Shown here: positions 42,530 through 51,536 of the stretch, one piece after another
How the letters are laid out: every line of letters starts with the position of its first letter
Numbering within the stretch: position 1 is the stretch's first letter
Assembly (NCBI RefSeq): GCF_004764705.1
Contig: NZ_SHLX01000033.1
Coordinates: 33,753 to 97,752 of the forward strand
DNA: 64,000 bases
Source: Paenibacillus cymbidii
Lineage (GTDB): Bacteria > Bacillota > Bacilli > Paenibacillales > NBRC-103111
Reading direction: 5' to 3'
Translations under genes and position numbers: made by a program
Notes under the pieces: generated by a model
The model's database searches: none
Told to the model about the DNA's origin: nothing
The model's input: the letters and a program-made list of their open reading frames with translations, nothing else

Positions 42530-44200
42530 TTGACGAAATGGCAGATGCCAACCGTTTGGCAAAAAGTACGGCACCAGTACGGCCGCGAGCGGGAAGCTAC
42601 GCAGCTGATGGCAAGCCGCGAGAAGTCCGTTATTGAACTGGGTCATGTCGCACATGCCAAAATTGCGGCCGGACATATTTCCGACCCCGAACTGACCGCC
42701 ATTTCGCACACCATCGACGGTTGGGATCGTATGCTGCACGAATTGCAGGAACGACGCGGCCAGGACGGAGCAAACGCCCTATCCGGCTACAACTTTCCTG
42801 ATTCAGTCGGCGGGGAACCAGCAAAGGGGGACTCCGCTCACGGCGTGGCGCGTACCGGCGTTCATCCGGTGTGGAGGTTTGGCGGCTTCGGTGCCTTTCT
42901 GTCCGTTATCCTGCTCCTGGCGTTTTGTTTGGCCATCAGCACGGTCGCCAACCGACTGCTCGACCAAGCCGTGGCAAGCGGCAAATCAGCCGTTGCGGAG
43001 CGCGTGCAAGGCGCCGCCGACCAAGTCAAGGAAAAGCTGGACGAAGTCAAACCCGGCTTACTCGGCGGCCCATTAAGCGAACGCGCGGCGGGTAAAGTCC
43101 GCGACGCGCTTCAGAGTAAATGGTCGGCATTGACCGATTTTCAACACGCGACGGATTTCGATCTGCTGGATGTGCCTTTGACCTATCTCCTTGTACATAA
43201 TGTGGCGTCGAAAGCGACCTTGCACATCGGCGGCAATGTCGTTGCTAGCGAATTGAATGTTCATGCGGGCATTTATGCATTTCTGCTGGTTCCTTTGCTC
43301 GCTTTTGCAATCGGGGGCTATGTGGCGGCTTGGCGCATGCGGGTGAAATCGGCCAAACAAGCCTTGTGGCTGTCGCTTGTCATGGGCGCAGCCAATGCGC
43401 TATTTCTGATGCTGCTGGCGTCGTTGGCCGGCTTTTCCACTGCGGTTGATCTTCCCGGCAAAATCGGGAGCATCGATGTCGCTTACCGTTTTTCGCTGGC
43501 AAGCGCTTTGTGGAACGGTTTGGTGCTCGGCGCTGCATTCAGCTTGTTCGGCGCGATGCTGCGGTTAACCGGGTTCCGCTGGGGCAAGCATTGGCGCAGC
43601 GGCGTCATTCCTTATGGCGAAGCGGTTCATCAGGCGATGTTGACGCTCCTGTACGGCGTTGGCGCCAGTTTGTTGTACGCGCTTGTTTTGCTCTGGATCA
43701 AGGGCTCGCTGTCTACTGTGCTGGTGTTGCTGCTGCCGCAGTTGGCTGTTTATGTGTGGGGGATCGCCAACGGCAGTGTTTTCCATATGACGAATATTTT
43801 CGCGGGACAGGGAAAGCAGTTGGAAGTGTCCGTATTTACCGGCATTCAAGGCGCAGGAATGAACGAATATGCAGCGGAATGGTACGGGTTTCTGATCGCG
43901 GCAGCCCTCCTCCCGATCGTACTTTTTCTGCTCGCCGGCAAACGTATGAAACAGGACCTCGGCCATTCATCCAAAGTGGCGATGGTTTTCAGCGTCGCTT
44001 ATGCCGGGCTTTTGTCCATCCTGACGATGCTGATGCAAATCGGCATCAGCGTGCGCGGCAGCTCGGCTGTGGTGGATACCAAATCGGTTACGTTGGAAGC
44101 CGGATTTTCCGGACTTGCCACATTCGTCACCAGCTTCATCGTCGCCTATGCGTGCGTGTCGCTCGGCCTGAAATGGAATCGCCGGAAGCTGTCGGCATAA
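42530..44200 (+). CDS. Large multipass membrane protein of unknown function
   Basis: A 556-residue protein. It has a soluble helical N-terminus (about 1-115), one helix (VILLLAFCLAISTVANRL), a long extracytoplasmic-looking helical region (about 140-225; VKEKLDEVKPGLLGGPLS), then about seven hydrophobic segments to the end. I do not recognise a family. Start is TTG behind GGGGGAA, 12 bases after the SNF2 stop, so the two genes form an operon. Codon use matches the GC-rich core. Confidence 0.75.
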   Translation: MTKWQMPTVWQKVRHQYGREREATQLMASREKSVIELGHVAHAKIAAGHISDPELTAISHTIDGWDRMLHELQERRGQDGANALSGYNFPDSVGGEPAKGDSAHGVARTGVHPVWRFGGFGAFLSVILLLAFCLAISTVANRLLDQAVASGKSAVAERVQGAADQVKEKLDEVKPGLLGGPLSERAAGKVRDALQSKWSALTDFQHATDFDLLDVPLTYLLVHNVASKATLHIGGNVVASELNVHAGIYAFLLVPLLAFAIGGYVAAWRMRVKSAKQALWLSLVMGAANALFLMLLASLAGFSTAVDLPGKIGSIDVAYRFSLASALWNGLVLGAAFSLFGAMLRLTGFRWGKHWRSGVIPYGEAVHQAMLTLLYGVGASLLYALVLLWIKGSLSTVLVLLLPQLAVYVWGIANGSVFHMTNIFAGQGKQLEVSVFTGIQGAGMNEYAAEWYGFLIAAALLPIVLFLLAGKRMKQDLGHSSKVAMVFSVAYAGLLSILTMLMQIGISVRGSSAVVDTKSVTLEAGFSGLATFVTSFIVAYACVSLGLKWNRRKLSA

Positions 44201-44434
44201 CGAATAGATCGTGCTTCCCGTCATTCTGCTTTCATTGGCAGCTTCCATGAATCGAAGCACTCCCAAGGTCTCGATAATGCCCCAGCCGGGCGCCCGTCGT
44301 AAACAGCTCCATAATTCGCTCCAGCACTGCCACGTAAGAAGGGCGGGACGATTCGGCGGGCAATGCAAGGGGGGCTGGCCAGCAACATAGGCCATGTTTT
44401 CTTGCCTATTTTGCCAAAAACGGGCCGTCCATAC

Positions 44435-44583
44435 GAAATAGCCAGTAATTTCACTGGCTATTTCGCTTGGAGTGCCTATTTGAAGGCGACCACGGACAAA
44501 TAACCAGTGTTTTCACTGGCTATTTCCGTCGTGCCGGGCGATAAGGGGCAATAGGTCATTTTTCATGGGCTATTTTGGTTGCC
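44435..44583. repeat. Second cluster of the AAATAGCC...GGCTATTT palindromes
   Basis: Three copies: GAAATAGCCAGT/ACTGGCTATTTC (44435-44464), a copy with core CCAGTG-TTTT-CACTGG extended by ACGGA/TCCGT flanks (44492-44529), and a diverged one (44546-44583). Same family as 741-882. It lies in the roughly 790-base stretch without genes (44201-44993), which also holds the items listed next; no ORF is credible in 44201-44430. Confidence 0.8.
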
Positions 44584-44590
44584 CATATGT

Positions 44591-44620
44591 AAAAAAATAG
44601 CGGCCCCAAAGGGCCGCTAT
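44591..44620 (-). terminator. Terminator on the minus strand (probably of groEL)
   Basis: Perfect ten-base-pair stem ATAGCGGCCC-CAAA-GGGCCGCTAT with a run of seven T on the minus strand. No minus-strand gene now precedes it except the groEL-like last codons at 44654-44671. Confidence 0.85.
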
Positions 44621-44653
44621 CCTTAAGCAATTCAAGGCTTTTCAGCCTTGTTA

Positions 44654-44671
44654 TTACATCATGCCGCCCAT
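44654..44671 (-). other. Probable last codons of groEL; candidate insertion junction
   Basis: The minus strand reads ATG GGC GGC ATG ATG TAA TAA, the Met/Gly ending (MGGMM) typical of GroEL, followed by a small hairpin (44633-44650) and a strong terminator. Upstream of ATGGGCGGC the reading frame (LCL) no longer resembles GroEL. The simplest reading is that a mobile element inserted at the groEL 3' end and this is its junction. Confidence 0.55.
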
Positions 44672-44757
44672 GAGACAAAGGCTTTTTCATGTGTTTTTTG
44701 AGTCTTTATGTGACGATTTTATCCGATATTCTTCAGAAAATAGTTCAATAAATCCGT

Positions 44758-44812
44758 GTGGGTAAGATGTGTGGGTTGAGTTCGTGGGCAAAATGTGGGC
44801 ACGTTGTGGGCA
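44758..44812 (+). repeat. Five short direct repeats, integrase arm-site-like
   Basis: GTGGG occurs five times in the same orientation (44758, 44771, 44784, 44795, 44806), with consensus TGTGGGCA in the last copies and a spacing of 11-13 bases. Such arrays next to an insertion junction are characteristic of arm-type binding sites of tyrosine integrases. Confidence 0.55.
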
Positions 44813-44993
44813 TTAACATTAACCCCAATTGTACATGAAAGGCACACGATAATAGCTCGTTCTATGTGCCGCGGCCGTATCCATTCATTACATTATCGGG
44901 TATAATTGTTTATAAGTAAAGATCGAAGAAGATCGCGGAAAGCGAAACGATTTAGCAACATAGCAACTTATTTTGATAAAGGAGTGGTTCTCC

Positions 44994-45227
44994 ATGTCAA
45001 TGGTACGCAAACTCCATCCTCATATAGCAAAAGATTTAAGGGAGTTTTTATCTGAAAACAATATTTCCACCAAGAAGCTTGTCATAGATCTTGAAGCAGA
45101 AACCATCGAGGACTTTGATGATTACTCAGTCGATGACATTTTAAGTGTGGCTGGAATTCTGAAGCCTGGGGAAGCGCAAGAATTATTAGATCACATTCAG
45201 GAGTCACGGGAGGGTTGGGGAAAGTGA
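44994..45227 (+). CDS. Antitoxin-like protein of a PIN-domain toxin pair
   Basis: A 77-residue acidic protein starting at the ATG after AAAGGAGTGG. It has FLSENNISTKKLVIDLEAE in the middle, then a helical acidic tail (GEAQELLDHIQESREGW). The stop overlaps the toxin start (GTGA). By position and size it is the antitoxin of the downstream PIN protein; I do not recognise a standard DNA-binding fold in it. Confidence 0.65.
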   Translation: MSMVRKLHPHIAKDLREFLSENNISTKKLVIDLEAETIEDFDDYSVDDILSVAGILKPGEAQELLDHIQESREGWGK

Positions 45228-45628
45228 CCCACAACCACTCCGGATATTTATTTGATTCAAACATCGTCATCGCCATTCTGGACAACGATCATACCGCCAT
45301 TAACTTAGTACGACAAGCCCAAGAAGAAAAACGGCGAATATTCTTTTCGACGATTACGGAATGTGAAGTATTGAGTGGTGTCAAACACAATCAGTTCTTA
45401 ATCGCAGAAAGGCTATTCTCCCCTAGGCATATATTACATGTCGATTCCGCTGTCTCAAGAAAAGCAGCTTCCATGCAAAGCGAACAAAGAAGCAAGGGGC
45501 GGAAAATAAAAACTCCTGATGCGCTCATTATTGCAACTGCCTTTACAGCTAATTTGATACTGGTTTCCCGCGATTCAGACATGAACTTTGTTACGAATGA
45601 GTATGGGATGACTTTGTTAAAAGTATGA
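45224..45628 (+). CDS. PIN-domain ribonuclease toxin (VapC-like)
   Basis: About 134 residues with the four acidic positions of PIN nucleases: Asp in YLFDSNIVIAIL, Glu in TITECEVLSG, Asp in KTPDALIIATA and Asp in VSRDSDMNFV. VapC-type enzymes cut tRNA or rRNA. The GTG at 45224, nine bases after GGAGGG, overlaps the antitoxin stop and is preferred to the TTG at 45215. Location at the edge of the island fits a stabilising addiction module. Confidence 0.82.
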   Translation: MTHNHSGYLFDSNIVIAILDNDHTAINLVRQAQEEKRRIFFSTITECEVLSGVKHNQFLIAERLFSPRHILHVDSAVSRKAASMQSEQRSKGRKIKTPDALIIATAFTANLILVSRDSDMNFVTNEYGMTLLKV

Positions 45629-45742
45629 TGATAAAGACAACGTAGAAGACGACTTGGGTTTTTCACACTCTTGGTCTGTACATGTAAGGGAAGGGAGAGC
45701 GAATAAATGCTCTCCCTTTCAAATCCAGATACTGAAGCAGCT

Positions 45743-46210
45743 TTATGCGATAGCATCTGAATTTAACAAATTGTAATAATGTACGAGAAAGGCCTCCAAC
45801 TCTCGCGTACGGGAAATGTTATCACTGATAATGTCTAGTCCTCCGGCTGCATAACGGTTTAGAAAATCAAACCCATTAGAACTTAATTTAGTTGGCTCCT
45901 CATGATCGATGAGTGATAAAATCAGATTTTGAATACTGTCTCGGTTGTGAGACTCAATCTTTTTTCGATCCATTTCTGCGTCAACAAGTAATCCCGCAAT
46001 CAAATATAATTTGTCTGCGTATGGACCAGGGTAAGAATCTGTGAAGTGATCGGGTCTAATTCTATCTATATCCCCGAGTTTACGCTTTGCAAGACCGACC
46101 ATTAAACACAAGTAGTAAATATCAAAATCATATTTAAATTTCACGCCACCAGGTTGTTCTTTAATCAACCGGAAATAATCCGCAGCACCCTTCGGTAATT
46201 TAAAGGCCAA
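45743..46210 (-). CDS. Unknown protein of the dnd-linked operon, 155 residues
   Basis: No family recognised with certainty. A soluble, mainly helical protein with FKYDFDIYYLCLMVGLAKRKLG near the start, DHFTDSYPGPYADKLYLIAGLL in the middle and RELEAFLVHYYNLLN at the end. It may correspond to one of the small proteins repeatedly seen beside dnd genes. TTG start behind AAGGAAG. It is the last gene of the long minus-strand operon, 17 bases after the SMC-like ATPase, so it probably works with it. Confidence 0.7.
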   Translation of the reverse strand: MAFKLPKGAADYFRLIKEQPGGVKFKYDFDIYYLCLMVGLAKRKLGDIDRIRPDHFTDSYPGPYADKLYLIAGLLVDAEMDRKKIESHNRDSIQNLILSLIDHEEPTKLSSNGFDFLNRYAAGGLDIISDNISRTRELEAFLVHYYNLLNSDAIA

Positions 46211-46227
46211 GTACAGTTCTTCCTTTC

Positions 46228-48162
46228 TTAGCTAATCTCTTTTTCTTGTTCATGGTCTTGAAATGTCTGAAACGTATCTCTTCCCTCAATGCATGTCGCG
46301 CTTTCACCAAGTGCTCTTGAAATAGTCAAAAATTGTACCTTATCACCCATTCGATAAAAAAAGTCCGCAAAGCCGCCGCGCTCACCTGATGTAATAAAAA
46401 TAATTAGCTGTTCAAATAAATTTGGCAATATTACTGAAACCTCTCTTCGGACATCCAAATCTAAGGCACCTGCAGGAGAGTCAACCACAAACGGAAGCTC
46501 ATATGAAGAAGCTTCAAACATCGAACCTAGGAATGAATAGGCGATAGCTAGAGTTTGACCTACACTTGCCCCTGACTTATTTTTGAGTGACAAATGACCA
46601 TCAATTTTTTCAACATGAATTGATTCTGTACGTATAATACTGGAAATTTTCTCGTTGGTGTTCTGTTTAATCTTTTCTTTTAATTTTTTTAATGCCTCCT
46701 TTTCTATTAGCTCGAGGTACTGCTTCGTTTTGGCAGCTTTTTTCGATAAATTAACAGTACCGGTTGCTTCTTCAAGTCTTTTCTCAGCTTCTGCTAACTT
46801 TTCTCTACAAAGTGGGATGTTCTGATCATACTCCAAATTTGTCTGTTCGGCTTTATCTTTTGTTATCAATTTTTTTAGCGTAGTAGATAAATCATGAATT
46901 GCAATTTCAAGCGTTCTCTGTTCTTGCTCAAGTTGTTCAAGCTCTATATCCCCCGCTTCTTTGCGCTTCGTTTGAAGCCTATCCCAGTCACTTGTAATTG
47001 TGTATCTTTCAGTAATACTTTGTTGCAGCCCATCTACCTCATCTTTGATATCAACATTATATTCCAAACTTCTAATTGATAACTTAATCGCATTAACAAC
47101 ACTGATTTGATCATCGGCTAAGTAGTCCTCTGACTTTTCTAAGATAAAATGTCGATGCTCTTCTTCGATTTGACGTCCGCAGACGCAAAATGGTTGATTT
47201 GAAAGCTCCTCAAAAAACTGCTTTGACATTGTTTTCGGTAATTTAAGTTGTTGCATTTTTTGGGATAGGGATTGAAGCCGCTCAGGGATGGCGTTACTTA
47301 ATAAAAAGGGACTTCGAAATGCATCTAGAATAGCTTGTGTTTTTTCAGCAATATCAATGTCGACTTTTTTCTTCTTACTCTCCAGTTCTTCTGCTTCGAC
47401 CCGAAGATTGTTATCAGCTTTAATATGTTCGGAAACTTTAGTTCTGATGGCCTCACTTCGTTTTCGTTTTACTTGCAGTTCAAGCTCTAACTTCCCCTGT
47501 AGTTCCAGCAGCTCGCCAAGTTTGTTGCTGACTTTTTCTCTATCCGTTCTTAATCTGTTTAGTCCTTGTTCTGTTTTAGCCGATGTATTCTCCGACTTTT
47601 GTTGCGCATGATCGACAATATTTTTAATTCGTTGACTAAGCATGGAGATGTAATTCAACTGATATAAATATCGAATAGCATCCTCTGCTTCACTTTTGTT
47701 ACTTTGAAGAATGCTTGTTGCCCATTCTCCATCAAAAATAAATCTTTTTACAAAATCAGTGGTAAAGATATATTTAGCTTTGCTAACTAGATTGTGCCCA
47801 TCATCAAGTCCGCCTTCATCTCCTACCCTTGATGTCTTATATTCAGCTCTACCTTGTTCATAATTTAAACGCAAGAGAATCACAAACCTCTGGTTATCTA
47901 TCATCAACGTTGCTTTAAACTCTCCTACTCTAACAAGACTGCCTGGAGGTTTAAATTCTCGTACTTCACTTGAGGACCAGTTTGTTGCCTGCCCATCAAA
48001 AACTGCTCGTAACAATGTAATAGTTGTAGTTTTTCCGGTACCATTTGGCATCATCAAGAGAGTAGTAGAATATGGAACCCCGACATGGTTAACAAGAGAA
48101 ATCTCAAGATCATTGACACCGCGTATTCCTTTGTATGACCAATCTATTATGCGAACTTTCAT
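46228..48162 (-). CDS. SMC/Rad50-like ATPase with coiled coil and CxC hook
   Basis: A 644-residue ABC/SMC-type ATPase. Walker A is MPNGTGKTTT (residues 38-47). A long coiled coil (about 170-270 and 390-500) is interrupted by a compact turn with CVCGRQIEEEHRH, a possible metal-binding hook. The C-terminal head has SVGQTLAIAYSFLG (signature), FVVDSPAGALD (Walker B) and ITSGERGGFADF. It is related to DndD but distinct from the DndD at 51919. It probably moves on or bridges DNA as part of the restriction side of the system. It starts at ATG behind GGGG, 15 bases after the 54-residue gene. Confidence 0.85.
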   Translation of the reverse strand: MKVRIIDWSYKGIRGVNDLEISLVNHVGVPYSTTLLMMPNGTGKTTTITLLRAVFDGQATNWSSSEVREFKPPGSLVRVGEFKATLMIDNQRFVILLRLNYEQGRAEYKTSRVGDEGGLDDGHNLVSKAKYIFTTDFVKRFIFDGEWATSILQSNKSEAEDAIRYLYQLNYISMLSQRIKNIVDHAQQKSENTSAKTEQGLNRLRTDREKVSNKLGELLELQGKLELELQVKRKRSEAIRTKVSEHIKADNNLRVEAEELESKKKKVDIDIAEKTQAILDAFRSPFLLSNAIPERLQSLSQKMQQLKLPKTMSKQFFEELSNQPFCVCGRQIEEEHRHFILEKSEDYLADDQISVVNAIKLSIRSLEYNVDIKDEVDGLQQSITERYTITSDWDRLQTKRKEAGDIELEQLEQEQRTLEIAIHDLSTTLKKLITKDKAEQTNLEYDQNIPLCREKLAEAEKRLEEATGTVNLSKKAAKTKQYLELIEKEALKKLKEKIKQNTNEKISSIIRTESIHVEKIDGHLSLKNKSGASVGQTLAIAYSFLGSMFEASSYELPFVVDSPAGALDLDVRREVSVILPNLFEQLIIFITSGERGGFADFFYRMGDKVQFLTISRALGESATCIEGRDTFQTFQDHEQEKEIS

Positions 48163-48177
48163 GTGATTACCCCACTT

Positions 48178-48342
48178 TCAAATCTTTACCAAGTCAATCA
48201 CATCGTGTATATCGTCGTCACTGTATGAATTATTAATATAATTGTAGATAAGTTGTTTTAAACGTTGTTTAAATTCCTCATCTTCTTCTGCCTGACCGAG
48301 TATTATCTCAATTGCTTCATGAAGTTCATTATTATTTCGCAT
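48178..48342 (-). CDS. Small acidic protein of the dnd-linked operon, 54 residues
   Basis: A short minus-strand ORF fitting exactly between the helicase stop (one base away) and the SMC-like ATPase start (15 bases away), with ribosome site GAGGGAG. The product starts MRNNNELHEAIEIILGQAEE, contains EFKQRLKQLIYNYINNSYSD and ends DVIDLVKI. Acidic and helical; no family recognised. Exact tiling in the operon argues that it is real. Confidence 0.75.
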   Translation of the reverse strand: MRNNNELHEAIEIILGQAEEDEEFKQRLKQLIYNYINNSYSDDDIHDVIDLVKI

Positions 48343-48343
48343 A

Positions 48344-50317
48344 CTAACGCTCCCTCTTTATGCTTGAAAGTTCCGTCAACCATATTCGACGTTGTTCATC
48401 TGTCGACAATTTATCGGGATCTTGTTCTGAATCTTGGTCGCTCACACTTATAAAATCAAGTACGCTGGCACGTTTACTTGGCGAGTTTGGATCCAATCTC
48501 AAGCTTCGGCCAATCCTTTGAATCGTTTGGATCTTGGCCTTATCTGCAGAAAATAGAAGGATGTTACTCACAGAACTAATATCAATGCCCTCAGATATTC
48601 GCTTACTTGTAATGAGGCAGTTCAGTTCCCCTGTACTAAAGCGGGTTAAATTATTTCGATTATCATCCCCATAATAAGTATGGTAGTTTGGTTCATATTG
48701 AATCAGAATGTTTTGCACATCTAATCCAAATTCTTTCGTTTCCACAAAAATAATGGAACGATTTAGCACCTCACGATGGTTGTTGAGAAATGTACGGAAA
48801 ACCGGAAGTTTTGCAAGAGAAACTTTCTTTACTCTAGCAATATTTCGGTAAAGTTCCTCGTCACTAGCGTGCTCGCCCATTTTTCTACGTGCATTATGAG
48901 CCGCGATTAAACGCTTAATATCATTCTTATCCTCTTGCGTCATTTCGAATTCCAGTGGGACATAATCAAATTCACATAAAATCCCCCTGCGAATTGCATC
49001 TTCAATTTGAAACCGGAAGATAACTTCGCCTATTTCTTCAAGCAAAAATTGATTGCCTTCCTCATCATATTCGCGTTCTGGAGTCGCACTTAGCCCTAGT
49101 CGATATTTAAAAGTTTTGATTTTCCCTCTAAGTCCAGTGATGGAAGACGGAGAACCGAGGCCATGCACCTCATCACATACGATGATGCTCTTTTCAAGAT
49201 TAGTTGGATTACGGCCAAAAAACTTTATTGCATCAGCCAGAAATTCTCTTGATACAACTAATGCGGAATTAACCGGAGCCAAAGTGAAGGCAGACAGCTC
49301 CTTATGGGAAGAATAAAATCGAAACAGCTTCATCTTAGTCCATTTTCTGACTTCGTCACACCATTGGTCAAGTAGATCCGTTCCATCAACCGATATAATA
49401 ACACTGTTAATTTTATTTTGTTCAAGTAGCTTATTAACAATCGTCAAGGATGTTCTTGTCTTTCCAGTACCTGTCGCCATTTCCAAAATACCATGTCCAT
49501 TTTTCAAAAAAGTGGCTACTGCTTCATCCTGATGCCGCCACTTATTCTCTATTTGATAAGTTGCTCCTGCCTCAGCAATGCCATTGGCACCCACTTCATT
49601 TTCCTTTGGATGTGTATTTGAATAATGAAAATCTTTGGGAGATAACTCAATTAATTGCTTCCTAAAAGCATCTGGGAATTCATATGTTTTCATTGTCTTA
49701 AAATCGCCATTCCAAAGCCGTTCAAAATATTGCTTCCGGGATTTCGCTCTATTGGACACTCCCGCATCCCAGCTTTCGTAAACCTCGAACGATTCCAAAT
49801 TATGGAACCAACCCCCGATCGATTCATTATTCGAGCCAAAAAAAACGACGAAATCATTAAACCGATCAGAGAAAACTCCAATTTTGTCATGAAAAATTCC
49901 GAGTGGCGCTTGTTCACGAATTACCGATAAATCAGGCATTGTGATTCGAATGTCCAATCGACCGCACTTGATTAACCAGAAGAGATTTGCCACATCGTAA
50001 TTGTGGCGCCTTGCGTAAAACTCATCGTATAGTGACTGCAAATGCTCTTGTAACCATTCCCGCTCTTCATACCCTGAACGGATAAGCTCTACATCTTCTG
50101 GCGTTAGTCTCGCGCTGGTAATGAGACGAATCTTACCGCCCTTACGGATAAATGGCTCCAACCCACTTTTGATACATGTATAAATAGATGAATTAAAGAA
50201 ACCCGCGGCGCGATCATAGGTATTTGCGTTCTCTAGACACGGTATATAGAATTCATCGATTAGATTATCTTCCCCGGTTATGTATTGTTCCTTTAACTTC
50301 ACTTGTCTTAAACTCAA
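48344..50317 (-). CDS. PLD-nuclease/SF2 helicase, putative phosphorothioation-linked restriction protein
   Basis: A 657-residue protein: an N-terminal phospholipase-D-like nuclease domain (HDK at 143-145 and GSNNES at 161-166, the H-x-K...N...E/S layout), then a superfamily 2 helicase with Walker A MATGTGKT (280-287), CDEVHGLG, LSATPERE and QRIGRSLRLD. Such proteins are known as restriction components beside dnd genes. It would translocate on DNA and cut through the PLD domain. TTG start behind GAGGTGAGG, 63 bases after dndA and on the same strand. Confidence 0.85.
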   Translation of the reverse strand: MSLRQVKLKEQYITGEDNLIDEFYIPCLENANTYDRAAGFFNSSIYTCIKSGLEPFIRKGGKIRLITSARLTPEDVELIRSGYEEREWLQEHLQSLYDEFYARRHNYDVANLFWLIKCGRLDIRITMPDLSVIREQAPLGIFHDKIGVFSDRFNDFVVFFGSNNESIGGWFHNLESFEVYESWDAGVSNRAKSRKQYFERLWNGDFKTMKTYEFPDAFRKQLIELSPKDFHYSNTHPKENEVGANGIAEAGATYQIENKWRHQDEAVATFLKNGHGILEMATGTGKTRTSLTIVNKLLEQNKINSVIISVDGTDLLDQWCDEVRKWTKMKLFRFYSSHKELSAFTLAPVNSALVVSREFLADAIKFFGRNPTNLEKSIIVCDEVHGLGSPSSITGLRGKIKTFKYRLGLSATPEREYDEEGNQFLLEEIGEVIFRFQIEDAIRRGILCEFDYVPLEFEMTQEDKNDIKRLIAAHNARRKMGEHASDEELYRNIARVKKVSLAKLPVFRTFLNNHREVLNRSIIFVETKEFGLDVQNILIQYEPNYHTYYGDDNRNNLTRFSTGELNCLITSKRISEGIDISSVSNILLFSADKAKIQTIQRIGRSLRLDPNSPSKRASVLDFISVSDQDSEQDPDKLSTDEQRRIWLTELSSIKRER

Positions 50318-50380
50318 AACGCCTCACCTCTGTTACCACTTTTATATTGCTAATTCGACATATCCCAATAAATTCCTGCA

Positions 50381-51535
50381 TTATTGAATAGCCTTAAAAG
50401 TGCAATAGGCATCTTGAATCATTTGTACTGCTTCTATAAGCTCGTTTTCTGTTGTATCCTTCCCAAATGAAATCCGAATTGTATTTCGAATCTCATCTCT
50501 GTTCAGACCAATCGCTTCAAGCACATGGGACGGTTTTGCTGAAGAACAAGCCGATCCTGTTGAAATTGATAATCGGTCAGCCAATGATTTAATCATTAAC
50601 TCGTTATTAACCCCTTTAACGGTTACGCTTATAATACCGGGTAACCGGTTTTCTTGAGGACCGTTTATTCTATACTCCATACCGCTTACTTCAAAAAGTG
50701 TTTTAAATCTTAATAATAAATTTTCCATCTTTTTTTGCTGGTCCATCATCGTGTGCCGAGCAATGAATGCTGCCTGGCCCATTCCAACGATACTATGTAC
50801 AGCCAATGTACCGCCGCGCAGTCCCATCTCTTGGTCTCCACCATGTAAGAGAGGGGTTACGCGAGGATATATTCCATTTTTGTTCCTTTTCAAAACTGCA
50901 GCACCAATACCCTTGGGACCATAAAATTTATGTGCAGAAAAACTGATTAAATCAACCTCAAGCATCTTAAGGTTGACTGGTATTTTACCAACGACTTGTG
51001 TTGCATCGGTATGAAAAAGGACTCCTTTCGAACACGAACGGAGTGCCTTTCCAATTTCATGGATATCCTGGAGAGATCCCAACTCATTATTTCCCCATGC
51101 TAAAGAAACAAGAATAGTCTCTGCTGTTAATTGTCCAATTAAGTCGTCCAATCGAATGCAACCATTTTTGTCAACATCCAAATAAGTAACTTTCCAGCCT
51201 CGTTGTTCCAAAAAACGACAAGTTTCTAAAACAGAACTATGCTCAACACGACTCGTAATAATATGATTTCCATGAGTCCTCCTAAGATCTGCTACCCCTT
51301 TAATAATAAAATTATTGCCTTCGGTTGCACCCGATGTAAATACAATCTCATCGTCACGGCAACCAATTAACTCTGCAACCTGCCGCCTTGCATCGTCTGT
51401 TGCTTTTTTAGCATCTAGAGCATAGGAATAATATTTGCCATGCGGATTCCCAAAATGCTGTTCGATATAAGGCCACATTGCCATTGCAACCTCTTTATCA
51501 ATGGGTGTTGTTGCAGCGTAATCCAAGTAAATCAT
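50381..51535 (-). CDS. dndA: Cysteine desulfurase DndA (IscS/NifS-like)
   Basis: A 384-residue PLP cysteine desulfurase. N-terminal MIYLDYAATTP, PLP lysine in ISFSAHKFYGPKGIGA, and the sulfur-carrying Cys in STGSACSSAKPSH. It supplies persulfide sulfur for DndC. Many dnd loci use a chromosomal IscS; here a dedicated copy lies directly after dndE, with the dndE stop two bases before its ATG. An ordinary NifS role elsewhere is possible but less likely given the context. Confidence 0.92.
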   Translation of the reverse strand: MIYLDYAATTPIDKEVAMAMWPYIEQHFGNPHGKYYSYALDAKKATDDARRQVAELIGCRDDEIVFTSGATEGNNFIIKGVADLRRTHGNHIITSRVEHSSVLETCRFLEQRGWKVTYLDVDKNGCIRLDDLIGQLTAETILVSLAWGNNELGSLQDIHEIGKALRSCSKGVLFHTDATQVVGKIPVNLKMLEVDLISFSAHKFYGPKGIGAAVLKRNKNGIYPRVTPLLHGGDQEMGLRGGTLAVHSIVGMGQAAFIARHTMMDQQKKMENLLLRFKTLFEVSGMEYRINGPQENRLPGIISVTVKGVNNELMIKSLADRLSISTGSACSSAKPSHVLEAIGLNRDEIRNTIRISFGKDTTENELIEAVQMIQDAYCTFKAIQ

Positions 51536-51536
51536 C

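Noticed and set aside
44813..44993. Search for an integrase gene next to the proposed attachment region
   Set aside because: No open frame with integrase motifs is present there; an integrase would have to lie at the other end of the island.
46228..48162. SMC-like ATPase considered as a second DndD
   Set aside because: The full-length DndD is at 51919 next to dndC and dndE; this protein has a CxC hook and a different C-terminal head, and groups by position with the restriction genes.
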